NCBI GenBank assembly: GCA_963739045.1 | Contig: CAVTYY010000004.1 | Span: forward strand, 248,001 to 312,000 | DNA from: Halobacillus_B sp963739045 | GTDB taxonomy: Bacteria; Bacillota; Bacilli; Bacillales; Halobacillaceae | Length of the DNA stretch: 64,000 nucleotides | Reading direction: 5' to 3' | Part shown: in pieces, positions 32,808 through 41,406 of the stretch | Position numbering within the stretch: the stretch's first letter is position 1 | Layout: every line of letters starts with the position of its first letter | Position numbers and translations under genes: made by a program | Notes under the pieces: model-generated | What the model was told of the DNA's origin: nothing | Databases searched by the model: none | What the model saw: the letters and a program-made list of their open reading frames with translations, nothing else

Positions 32808-35237
32808 ATGAGAGACATGAAGAATACTAGTAAAAAGATTATTTCATTATTTTTGGTAACTTTATTTATTGCATGTATGATGTCTTACAGTGAGGCGGAG
32901 GCCTCTTCTAAAGAAAACCATTACAGCTTTACTAATGGAGAAAGTACGGTTAAATTAACCAATCAAATAGAAGTGAAAGTGAATAATAAATCGAAGGCAA
33001 ATTTAATTATTACGAATAACGGGGAGAAGGTTTATTCCAATGAAGAGTTGGCGAAGCTGTCTGATCTTTATATTATTAATAAAGATAACCAGCAGTATTT
33101 AGCTGTTGTTTACCGAATGGAAGGAAGCGGACAGGCACTTTTCTTTCAAATTTTAAGCATTAAGTCTGACCAGGTGGATAAAATTTATCAATCCTCTACA
33201 TATTCAAGAGCACAACTGAGCATAGAGAATAGCAAGGTCCAAGTAGCAGTTCCAACATATGAGCAAGGAGATAATAAATCAGAACCAAGCTCCATTTCCA
33301 GTCTTGAATTCACTATTAATGGCGACAAGGTGAAATTAAAGCAGGAAACTAAAACTCCAGTCAAGAATGCTATCACTACGCAGTCCAGCGGAGGAAGTAC
33401 GAAAGTTAACGAACGTTATAAGAATCATTCTTATCAAGAAATTAGCAGAATTTTAACAGAAGAAGCAGAGAAGGCAGACATCCCGGCGGAAGTGCTGAAA
33501 GCCATTGCTTTCCAGGAGAGCGGTTGGCAGCAGTATTGGTCGAAAGGAAATACACCAGTAAGCTGGTATTCAAGTAAGTGTGATAATTGGGATGGCACAA
33601 ATGCCAAACTAGGTTATGACTGTATCGGTATCGGTATCATGCAAGTTTCCGATTATCGTTATTTACAAGAGGGGCAGGCGAAGAACAATTACGTTAAACG
33701 ATTAAAAGAAGACATTCGCTTTAACATCGAAGAAGGGATAAAAATCCTTCAGAGTAAGTGGAACTACTCTAATTTGAGCAATACTTATTCCAATGGTTAT
33801 CCGTACATACCAACCGTTAATGATAATGATCGTGATATTATTGAAAATTGGTATTTCGCTGTTTTGGCTTATAACGGTTTATTAGAGCGGAATAATCCAA
33901 TTACCAACCCTTATAGTCCTATGGCCTACCAGGAAGATATTTTCAAAAATATTCGCGATTACAGCCTGGTGGATGTCACTCCTTTTCCAACCCAGAAGTT
34001 ATTTACCCAAGACAGTACATTGTTAAACTTTGGTTTGGAAAATGTAAAGATGAATGGACCGCTTCATAAGTCTCACACGTTTAAATCGGGTGAGACAGCG
34101 TACGTGAATGTAAACGATCTGAATTTACGTTCGGCGCCCGGCGGAACGATTCTAAAGAAATTAAATGCTGGTGATAAGGTAACCGTAACTGGGAATTTTA
34201 AGTCGAACGCAAGCAATACCTCACACTTTGTATGGTATCCAGTGCAAGCAAGTAACGGTACTAGAGGTTATGTGGCGGGCAGTTATTTAAACCAAACAGA
34301 TGACGTAACAAGCTATGAGCTGTCCGGAGACCGCCGTTATGAAACGAGTGCCTCACTAGCAAACTTCGGCTGGCATTGGAATCAACCGGAAGCCGTCGTA
34401 ATTGGACGCGGAGATTTACCAATTGATTCATTAACGGGAAGTGTTTTAGCATCTGAATTCAGTTCTCCTTTACTGTTAACGGAAACCGATCAACTTCCAA
34501 CAGAGGTTTCTCATGAACTTAGCCGTCTCTCACCTAAGAAAGTTTATTTGCTGGGCGGAGAAAATGGAGCAGTTTCGAAAAGTGTAGAACAAGAGGTGCA
34601 CGATTTACTTCCAGCCAGTGATATTAAGAGGCTTGCTGGAGAAACAAGGTACAAGACCTCTTATGCTATAGCATCAGAGGTGGCCGATCATACCAGCGTT
34701 GATCAAATTTTTGTAACGACTGGTGATGAGAATTCTCCAGATGCGTTATCCATTGCACCTTACGCAGGGGAAAAGAATATCCCAATCTTATTCACAGAAT
34801 CAAATCATTTAAGTCAATCAGTGAAGGATTTTATTAAGGAAAATTCAATTTCTTCAGCAACTATTATTGGAGGGACTGCACCTGTCTCCAATCAAGTGAA
34901 GAGCGAGCTTGAGCAGTTAACCAGTAAAGTTACACGCGTGTATGGCACGGACCGTTATAAAACGAGTATTGCCATTGCCCAAAAATACTATGATCAGAGT
35001 AAAATGGATAAGGTTTTGTTTACGAGAGGCGATGAAACGGTAGATGCCCTGTCAGCATCTTCTTTAGCTGCTGATTATCACTCCCCAATCCTTCTTACAA
35101 AAACAGAGAGCCTGCCTAAGGTTACCGAAGGATATTTAAGAAAAGCAGATTTACAGCCTGAACTTTATTACATTGGCGGTAAAAATGCCATTTCTAGTAA
35201 AACCCGAAATCAAATAGAAACGTATTTAAAACGATAA
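32808..35237 (+). CDS. Secreted transglycosylase-like protein with SH3 and three CWB2 modules
   Basis: Predicted surface muralytic enzyme of 809 residues. An N-terminal signal peptide (about 1-32) leads to a ~170-residue beta-rich part, then a lysozyme-like lytic transglycosylase domain (about 200-370) whose AIAFQESGW carries the likely catalytic Glu237 and whose GIGIMQVSDYR matches the GxMQ motif. A bacterial SH3 domain follows (about 425-500, VNDLNLRSAPGG). Three CWB2 modules (about 505-809, ending GGENGAVS, GGTAPVSN and GGKNAISS) would hold it to an anionic wall polymer. A separate gene, with its own terminator, at the left edge of the surface island. Confidence 0.82.
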   Translation: MRDMKNTSKKIISLFLVTLFIACMMSYSEAEASSKENHYSFTNGESTVKLTNQIEVKVNNKSKANLIITNNGEKVYSNEELAKLSDLYIINKDNQQYLAVVYRMEGSGQALFFQILSIKSDQVDKIYQSSTYSRAQLSIENSKVQVAVPTYEQGDNKSEPSSISSLEFTINGDKVKLKQETKTPVKNAITTQSSGGSTKVNERYKNHSYQEISRILTEEAEKADIPAEVLKAIAFQESGWQQYWSKGNTPVSWYSSKCDNWDGTNAKLGYDCIGIGIMQVSDYRYLQEGQAKNNYVKRLKEDIRFNIEEGIKILQSKWNYSNLSNTYSNGYPYIPTVNDNDRDIIENWYFAVLAYNGLLERNNPITNPYSPMAYQEDIFKNIRDYSLVDVTPFPTQKLFTQDSTLLNFGLENVKMNGPLHKSHTFKSGETAYVNVNDLNLRSAPGGTILKKLNAGDKVTVTGNFKSNASNTSHFVWYPVQASNGTRGYVAGSYLNQTDDVTSYELSGDRRYETSASLANFGWHWNQPEAVVIGRGDLPIDSLTGSVLASEFSSPLLLTETDQLPTEVSHELSRLSPKKVYLLGGENGAVSKSVEQEVHDLLPASDIKRLAGETRYKTSYAIASEVADHTSVDQIFVTTGDENSPDALSIAPYAGEKNIPILFTESNHLSQSVKDFIKENSISSATIIGGTAPVSNQVKSELEQLTSKVTRVYGTDRYKTSIAIAQKYYDQSKMDKVLFTRGDETVDALSASSLAADYHSPILLTKTESLPKVTEGYLRKADLQPELYYIGGKNAISSKTRNQIETYLKR

Positions 35238-35241
35238 AAGT

Positions 35242-35271
35242 AACGCCGGGACGCTTGTTCCGGCGTTTTTT
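35242..35271 (+). terminator. Terminator of the first CWB2 gene
   Basis: An 8-bp GC-rich stem (35242-35249 with 35260-35267) and a T run, five bases after the stop. Confidence 0.85.
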
Positions 35272-35375
35272 ATAAGAAAATACCGTCAGAAACGAACGAA
35301 GCTTGTCGTATTCTATGAATAGAGAGATAGGTGCCCCTACTTTTTTAGAATTTTATACTCTGTCTCTTTTTCATC

Positions 35376-35384
35376 TGGTATGAT
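35376..35384 (+). promoter_or_regulatory. Extended -10 promoter of the acetyltransferase gene
   Basis: TGgTATGAT at 35376-35384. The earliest in-frame ATG (35380) lies inside it, which supports the later start at 35416. Confidence 0.5.
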
Positions 35385-35415
35385 AGACGAAGAATATACT
35401 AAACGTGGTGGTCTC

Positions 35416-36456
35416 ATGATTGTTCGATCCTATCGGCCGGGTGATGAAGGTAAGATAAGAAAACTCTTTAAAGAAGTCTTCCGCAAAAATTTATCAGCGG
35501 AACATTGGAACTGGAAATATCAGTCTGCGCCGAATCGATTTAATCCCTGGTGTGTGATCTATGAAGACGAGGGAGAAATATTGGGACATGCTGCTTTGTG
35601 GGTAGTGGATGCCTATATCAGCGGAGTGACCTCTAAAGTAGGTTTTCGAGTAGATACGATGGTTTCCCCGAAAGTTAGAGGAAAAGGCGTATACAAACAA
35701 TTAATCACAAAAATGATAAAAAAAGCTGAAGAGGAAGGCATTGAGTATTTATATGGATTTCCAGCTTCGGGTGCAAAAGCGGGTCTGATTAAACATACTA
35801 ATGCTCAAGAGCTGGGTGATGCATTAAAATTCCGCCTTATTTTAAGACCGTTTTCTCTACTTTCATGTGTGCATCCCATATTGTCCCATGTTTCAAGACT
35901 GCACAATATAGGGAATAAATTAGGTAGAATAAGGAAAAATGCTGCTGAACCTGCTGCTTTTACGGTAGAAGAAGTAGAAAGATGTGATTCTAGGTTCGAC
36001 AAACTTAGTGAACAGAATCGTAAGCTCTCGCATGTGATGGTAAAGCGTGACTCTGAATATTTAAATTGGAGATATGTCAATCACCCTGAACGCACATACC
36101 GTATAATCGCGTTGAGCGAGGGTGACTGCTTAAAGGGTTATGTAATTATCAGGAAAGCTGTCGTCCCCTATAAAGAAGGAACTGTGAATATGGGCTTTAT
36201 ATTGGATTGGCTGACTGTAAATGAGAGCATATATCCCCAGTTATTTAAGACGGCCGTTGAGTTTTTGAGTGATTGCGACATTATTCAAACCTGGGGTAAT
36301 TTAACAAATGATGCCTCGATTATCGCTTTGCAATCAACTGGATTTAAGCCTGGTAAAGAAGCAGCAGCCCTAGTAATCCAAGATCCACTATTAAAAAGAA
36401 AGTTTCATAGAAAGAAAGATTGGTGGATTACTCTAGGAGATACGGATTCTTTTTAG
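35416..36456 (+). CDS. GNAT family N-acyltransferase
   Basis: A 346-residue protein with a GNAT fold in its first half: IVRSYRPGDEGKIRKLFKEV, then VDTMVSPKVRGKGVYKQLIT, where the RGKGVYxxL segment is the acyl-CoA pyrophosphate loop. The second half appears to be a degenerate second GNAT-like domain, as in several acyltransferases of polysaccharide loci. Its position between the first CWB2 gene and tagO suggests modification of a wall-polymer sugar or of a wall precursor, but the substrate is unknown. Confidence 0.75.
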   Translation: MIVRSYRPGDEGKIRKLFKEVFRKNLSAEHWNWKYQSAPNRFNPWCVIYEDEGEILGHAALWVVDAYISGVTSKVGFRVDTMVSPKVRGKGVYKQLITKMIKKAEEEGIEYLYGFPASGAKAGLIKHTNAQELGDALKFRLILRPFSLLSCVHPILSHVSRLHNIGNKLGRIRKNAAEPAAFTVEEVERCDSRFDKLSEQNRKLSHVMVKRDSEYLNWRYVNHPERTYRIIALSEGDCLKGYVIIRKAVVPYKEGTVNMGFILDWLTVNESIYPQLFKTAVEFLSDCDIIQTWGNLTNDASIIALQSTGFKPGKEAAALVIQDPLLKRKFHRKKDWWITLGDTDSF

Positions 36457-36706
36457 TGGTATACCTTAATATTTTCTAAGTTGCGAGATTGTTGTTGTGT
36501 TTATTCGTCGCATTATGTAAAATAAATACATGAATTTGATGAAAAATATGAAACTATTACCTTTAATGGTACGTCTAATGTTTAGAAGAAGATCATTCGT
36601 AATAAAAAATATAAATCCTTGCATTATTCAAGGTATGGCATTTGGTAATAACTAACACAAATGTTTACATGAATTAATGGAAAGAATAATTTTGAGGAGG
36701 GTCCTT

Positions 36707-37750
36707 ATGGAATATAAGGCCTTGTTAATTTGCTTTATATTATCAGTGATTATCACACCATTTGTGAAGAAATTAGCTGTAAAAATTGGTGCTACAGATA
36801 AACCCGATGCTAGAAAAGTTCATAAGAAATTAATGCCCCGCTTAGGCGGTCTTGCCATATTTATCAGTTTTCTGGTTGGATTTATCTTATTTTTCCCAGA
36901 CAGCAAATATGCGCTCCCGGTAATTTTTGGAGCAGGCATTATTATTCTGACAGGCGTTCTGGATGATTTAATTCAACTGTCGCCCAAGCTGAAATTATCC
37001 GGTCAATTACTGGCTGCGTTAATTGTCGTATTAGGCGGTGTAAGAGTAGAATTTATTAATTTACCCTTTGGCGGTGAAATACAATTTGGTTTGTTAAGCA
37101 TTCCAATCACCATTATTTGGATTATTGCCATCACTAATGCCATTAACTTAATTGATGGACTAGATGGTTTAGCCGCTGGCGTATCGGCCATTGCTTTACT
37201 GACTATTTCCGGTATGGCCATCACAATGGGAAATATTTTTGTAGTATTTATGGGCTTAATGATGTTAGGAAGCACGCTGGGATTTTTAATTTACAACTTT
37301 TATCCCGCGAAGCTTTTTATGGGTGATACAGGATCATTATTTTTAGGATTTATGATCGGTGTGTTATCTTTGCTTGGGTTTAAGAACGTAACCCTATTTT
37401 CCTTCATCATCCCAGTAATTATTCTGGGGGTTCCAATTTCAGATACGATTTTTGCCATTGTGAGAAGGACAATTCAGCGAAAACCGCTGTCAGCGCCTGA
37501 TAAATCTCACTTGCATCATTGCTTAATAAATTTAGGATATACTCATCCTGAAACTGTTTTAATGATTTATGCAATGAGTGCATTGTTCAGCTTAGCTGCA
37601 GTTATTTTCTCTCAGACCACCTTGTTTGGTGCAGCATTCGTCATTCTGTTCCTGATCATTATGATTGAGTTAATTGTTGAAATGACAGGTTTGATTGGCA
37701 AAGATTATCGTCCGATACTGAATTTTATAAGAGATCGAAATAAAAGATAG
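36707..37750 (+). CDS. tagO: Undecaprenyl-phosphate sugar-1-phosphate transferase (TagO/WecA type)
   Basis: Polytopic membrane enzyme of the MraY/WecA superfamily that transfers GlcNAc-1-phosphate (or a related sugar phosphate) to undecaprenyl phosphate, the first step of wall teichoic acid and related polymers. The 347 residues from ATG 36707 (GAGGAGGG just upstream) have about ten helices. DKPDARKVHKKLMPRLGG, NLIDGLDGLAAG, GDTGSLFLGF and PDKSHLHH are the conserved cytoplasmic loops with the catalytic Asp residues. The nearby LCP gene suggests a complete start-and-attachment pair for a polymer. Substrate sugar is not proven. Confidence 0.9.
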   Translation: MEYKALLICFILSVIITPFVKKLAVKIGATDKPDARKVHKKLMPRLGGLAIFISFLVGFILFFPDSKYALPVIFGAGIIILTGVLDDLIQLSPKLKLSGQLLAALIVVLGGVRVEFINLPFGGEIQFGLLSIPITIIWIIAITNAINLIDGLDGLAAGVSAIALLTISGMAITMGNIFVVFMGLMMLGSTLGFLIYNFYPAKLFMGDTGSLFLGFMIGVLSLLGFKNVTLFSFIIPVIILGVPISDTIFAIVRRTIQRKPLSAPDKSHLHHCLINLGYTHPETVLMIYAMSALFSLAAVIFSQTTLFGAAFVILFLIIMIELIVEMTGLIGKDYRPILNFIRDRNKR

Positions 37751-37765
37751 TATTTCCTAATATTC

Positions 37766-37804
37766 AAGACATCCTTTAAGTCAGACTTAAGGGATGTCTT
37801 TTTT
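37766..37804 (+). terminator. Terminator of tagO
   Basis: A 15-bp stem with one G-U pair (37766-37780 with 37786-37800) and a T run. Confidence 0.9.
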
Positions 37805-37878
37805 AAACCTTCCAAATGTTAACAATTAAATAATGAGGGAATAGTCTATAAACAGTGCCTTAAAGGAGTAATCATATC

Positions 37879-38883
37879 ATGTCTAAGTGGAAAATCATTT
37901 TAAGCCTGACCATTATTTTACTGTTCTTTGGAGTTGGTTCCGCCCTGGGGTATTCGGCATATCTGACAAATAAAGCTGTGCAAGTGACGGAGCAATCACA
38001 AATGGAATTAGCTCGTGGCGAAACCTCAGAGAAACGGCAGACCTCTATTAATCCTGATATAGATAATACATCTATTCTATTCGTAGGAATCGACAGTAGT
38101 AATAAACGTAACCCTGAAGGTGAAGTGAGTTCAAGATCAGATTCATTGATCTTAGCCACCTTTAATAATGAAGATCACTCCGTCAAAATGTTAAATATTC
38201 CTCGAGATTCCTATGTGTATATTCCAGAAGTAGGTTATAAAGATAAAATCACTCATGCCCATGCGTTTGGTGGAATAGATGCTGCGGTTAGTACTGTGGA
38301 AAATATGCTGGATATACCCGTAGACTACTATGTTCGATTGGACTTTAATTCCTTTGTGGACGTAGTAAACGCACTCGGAGGCATCCGCTACGATGTGCCC
38401 TTCCATATAGAAGAACAGAACAGTCAAGATAATAAAGATTCTATTGTGCTTGAGGAAGGAAGTCAGAAATTGAACGGGGAAGAAGCTTTAGCACTTGCTC
38501 GGACTAGAAAGTATGATAGTGATTTAGCAAGAGGAAATCGGCAAATGAACCTCTTAGAAGCGATTGTTCAAAAAGCTTCCCAGACCGGTTCGATTGGCAG
38601 CTATGGAGATGTGATTGATTCTTTAGGAAAGCATCTAAAAACGAATTTGTCATTTGATCAGTTGGTTACCTTTAAAGATTATGTTCTCAGTCAAGATGAT
38701 TTTCAATTTGATACCATGCAGCTGAAAGGAGAAGCGATGACTCTGGATGGAGTCTGGTATTACTCTGTGGATGAGCAAAGTTTAAAGGATTCTGCAGATG
38801 AATTAAAACAGCATTTAGGCATAGATACGCCACTTGACGATGAAAACACGGCCAACTCCACTGAAAAAGAAAATTCCTTATAA
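37879..38883 (+). CDS. LCP (LytR-CpsA-Psr) family wall-polymer ligase
   Basis: Membrane-anchored enzyme that transfers completed polymers from undecaprenyl pyrophosphate to peptidoglycan. The 334 residues have one N-terminal transmembrane helix (about 5-25) and an extracellular LCP domain (about 55-300): FVGIDSSN with the first Asp, SRSDSLILATFN, LNIPRDSYVYIP with the catalytic Arg/Asp, and ALARTRKYDSDLARGNRQ, which holds the conserved Arg cluster. TagO in the preceding gene makes the lipid-linked start. It is one of several LCP paralogues usually present in bacilli. Confidence 0.92.
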   Translation: MSKWKIILSLTIILLFFGVGSALGYSAYLTNKAVQVTEQSQMELARGETSEKRQTSINPDIDNTSILFVGIDSSNKRNPEGEVSSRSDSLILATFNNEDHSVKMLNIPRDSYVYIPEVGYKDKITHAHAFGGIDAAVSTVENMLDIPVDYYVRLDFNSFVDVVNALGGIRYDVPFHIEEQNSQDNKDSIVLEEGSQKLNGEEALALARTRKYDSDLARGNRQMNLLEAIVQKASQTGSIGSYGDVIDSLGKHLKTNLSFDQLVTFKDYVLSQDDFQFDTMQLKGEAMTLDGVWYYSVDEQSLKDSADELKQHLGIDTPLDDENTANSTEKENSL

Positions 38884-38888
38884 GTCCA

Positions 38889-38920
38889 GGCTCAGATGAA
38901 AAATTCTGAGTCCGTTTTTT
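38889..38920 (+). terminator. Terminator of the LCP gene
   Basis: GGCTCAG and CTGAGTCC form a stem with one bulged base, followed by six T residues. Confidence 0.7.
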
Positions 38921-38961
38921 GTAAATCCTTCCAATCACTCTGGTTAAACAAATTTTAAATG

Positions 38962-38970
38962 TGTTATAAT
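38962..38970 (+). promoter_or_regulatory. Extended -10 promoter of the first subtilase
   Basis: TGtTATAAT at 38962-38970, 31 bases before the start codon. No good -35 is seen. Confidence 0.5.
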
Positions 38971-39001
38971 CACCGTAATTTCAACGGAGAGGATAGTGGG
39001 G

Positions 39002-41104
39002 ATGTTACGAAAAAATTGGCTTCCATTTTTTCTGGTTACGTTTGGCATTGTATTGAGCTTTTGCCTCTATACGAGTGCCGTTTATGCGCAGTCAGATAAT
39101 ACAGTGAGAATTATTGTTAAATATAATCAGGATCATGATCAAAAGATACATACACAGAGCAATGAAAAAGTACTGAAAAAGACTCCTCAAAAAGATGGTG
39201 AAGTCTACATATTAAAAGTTGCTGAAAAACAGGCATCCAGCAGAATTAAAGAACTTAGAAAAGATAGTGATGTGCAATATGCAGAGCTGGATGCTCCGGT
39301 TTATGCCTTGGGCGAACCTGAAAAAGATCCCTTATTTTCTAAGCAGTTTCAGTTTTTTAAAGATGTAAATATCGATCAAAGCTGGTACAACGACCAGAAT
39401 TCAACAGGGGTGACGGTTGCTGTCATTGACTCTGGAGTGGATGAAGATCACCCCGACTTGAAAGGCAGCTTGGTCAAAGGATATAACGTGTTAGAGCCAG
39501 GGAATCTCCCTGAAGATTATTTTGGGCATGGGACACACATTGCGGGACTTGTGGGGGCAAGTACTTTTAATGGCATAGGCATTTCTTCCATCTCCAAAGG
39601 TGCGAAGATCATGCCGATTAAAGTGATAGAAGCGCGAGAAGGATACATGTCAGATGTAGCACAAGGGATCAATTATGCTGTAGACCATGGAGCTGATATC
39701 ATCAATTTGAGCCTTGGCGGCTATTCAAATTCAGAGTATTTGCAAGAGGCAGTGGAATACGCGAAAAAGGCAGGGGTACTCGTTATTGCTGCCGCAGGCA
39801 ATGATGACGTAGACCGTACCACTTTCCCTGCTGCATTTTCTTCTGTACTTTCTGTAGGTGCCACTGAAACAGGAACACTGAAGCGGGCAGATTTTTCTAA
39901 TTATGGAGCCAATATTGATCTGGCCGCACCTGGGGCCCATATTTATAGTACATATTTGGATGGCAGCTATGAATATTTAGATGGGACGAGCATGGCGGCA
40001 CCAATTGTTGTTTCACTTGCAGCCCGCTTAAAATCAGCAGCGCCTTATTTAACGAGTGAACAAATAAAAACTTTATTATCTAAGGGAGCCAAACCTCTGG
40101 CAGAAGAAACACAGCTAGGCGAGGGATTGATTGATGCAGGCAGGTCAAAGCAGCTTATCAATGAAAATAATCGAATTGCCGGCACTAACTCTGTAGAAAC
40201 GTCCATTGCTATTTCAAAAAATGGCTGGGATGGTATAGAGGAGACCAATTATAAAGCTAATGGGGTATCTTACACAGGGAAATTCGTCGTGATGGCAACC
40301 GCAGATCGTTTCCCAGACAGTTTAGCCGCTACTCCTCTTGCTAATCAATTGAAGTCGCCTATTCTGCTGGTTAAAAAAAATCAGATCACTCCGGAGCATG
40401 TGAAAGAACTTAAACGTTTGAATACTGATTATGTGGTTCTTACCGGCGGTCCCGGTGCATTGTCTTCTGAGGTGAAGCAACAACTAAATGAAAATGGTAT
40501 GAAAACAATAAGAGTAGCAGGCGACACGCGTTATAAAACATCAATTGCTATCGATAAAACCTTAACCTTTAACAGCGAGAAAGCAATTATAGTAACCGGG
40601 GAAAATTTCCCCGATGCAGTTTCAGTGGCAGCTTATGCTCAAAATGCCCAAATGCCTATCATTTTTGTAAAAGAAAATAGTATTCCTAATGTAGTAAAAA
40701 ACTATATTCAATCTGAAAAAATAAATTCAGGAATAGTGATTGGCGGTCCGGGAGCCATTAGTAAAACGACTGCTGAAGATCTGGGAATTCCTACGGCTAG
40801 AGTCAATGGTTCCAATCGCTATGAAACGAGCTTTCAAGTTCTTCTTCACTTTTCTCCGAGCGAAGGCGATCTTTACTTTGCTACGGGAGAAAAATATAAT
40901 GATGCACTTACAGGAGCGGCATTAGCAGGAAAGCAAAAGGAGAGAGTTCTACTTGTCCCCCCGAAAAAAATAGAGAATACTATTCAGCAGGAGCTTACCT
41001 ATCTTCACTACCATAATGGTCAGAACTATCATATTTTAGGTGGTCCGGGAGCTATTTCTACTCAGGCAGCCTGGACGATTGACCGATATCTAAAAGGATA
41101 TTAA
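39002..41104 (+). CDS. Surface subtilase with three CWB2 modules
   Basis: Predicted wall-bound serine protease of 700 residues from ATG 39002 (GGAGAGG nine bases upstream). A signal peptide (about 1-30) precedes an inhibitor I9-type propeptide (about 33-95). The S8 domain (about 115-380) has Asp143 in VAVIDSGVDEDHPDL, His176 in GHGTHIAG and Ser330 in GTSMAAPIV, so the triad is complete and spaced as in ordinary subtilisins. Three CWB2 modules (about 395-700, ending GGPGALSS, GGPGAISK and GGPGAIST) anchor it. It could mature or shed other surface proteins. Own promoter and terminator. Confidence 0.92.
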   Translation: MLRKNWLPFFLVTFGIVLSFCLYTSAVYAQSDNTVRIIVKYNQDHDQKIHTQSNEKVLKKTPQKDGEVYILKVAEKQASSRIKELRKDSDVQYAELDAPVYALGEPEKDPLFSKQFQFFKDVNIDQSWYNDQNSTGVTVAVIDSGVDEDHPDLKGSLVKGYNVLEPGNLPEDYFGHGTHIAGLVGASTFNGIGISSISKGAKIMPIKVIEAREGYMSDVAQGINYAVDHGADIINLSLGGYSNSEYLQEAVEYAKKAGVLVIAAAGNDDVDRTTFPAAFSSVLSVGATETGTLKRADFSNYGANIDLAAPGAHIYSTYLDGSYEYLDGTSMAAPIVVSLAARLKSAAPYLTSEQIKTLLSKGAKPLAEETQLGEGLIDAGRSKQLINENNRIAGTNSVETSIAISKNGWDGIEETNYKANGVSYTGKFVVMATADRFPDSLAATPLANQLKSPILLVKKNQITPEHVKELKRLNTDYVVLTGGPGALSSEVKQQLNENGMKTIRVAGDTRYKTSIAIDKTLTFNSEKAIIVTGENFPDAVSVAAYAQNAQMPIIFVKENSIPNVVKNYIQSEKINSGIVIGGPGAISKTTAEDLGIPTARVNGSNRYETSFQVLLHFSPSEGDLYFATGEKYNDALTGAALAGKQKERVLLVPPKKIENTIQQELTYLHYHNGQNYHILGGPGAISTQAAWTIDRYLKGY

Positions 41105-41153
41105 AGGTACTAAGGATCAAAGGTAATGACTCACTAGTAAAGATGAACATTTG

Positions 41154-41193
41154 AAAAAACCCGAACCAGAAAATTTAATGGTTCGGGTTTTTT
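41154..41193 (+). terminator. CCCGAACC-family terminator
   Basis: A 15-bp stem, 41154-41168 with 41179-41193, with A and T runs included in the stem. Confidence 0.9.
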
Positions 41194-41287
41194 GTCGAAT
41201 AATATCATATCATTCTGCTCTTTTTACTAACTTCGCATATTTAATTGTCTAATTAAATAGTTTGATAAAATAAAAAATTCTTAATTA

Positions 41288-41316
41288 TTGAAAAATGACA
41301 GAATTTTAAATATAAT
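41288..41316 (+). promoter_or_regulatory. Sigma-A type promoter of the large subtilase
   Basis: TTGAAA (41288-41293) and TATAAT (41311-41316) with a 17-base spacer. The leader to the GTG start is about 85 bases. Confidence 0.75.
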
Positions 41317-41406
41317 GTAAAAGTAATGTAATTTGATAGAATTTGGAAAGGAGGGGTCAGAGCCAAAAGAATTATTCTAGTATAAATTATTGGGAGGGAA
41401 TCATTA

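Noticed and set aside
34310..35230. Repeated DNA as a CRISPR or tandem repeat array
   Set aside because: The repetition is at protein level (CWB2 modules of ~95 residues); the DNA copies are diverged and have no spacer-repeat pattern.
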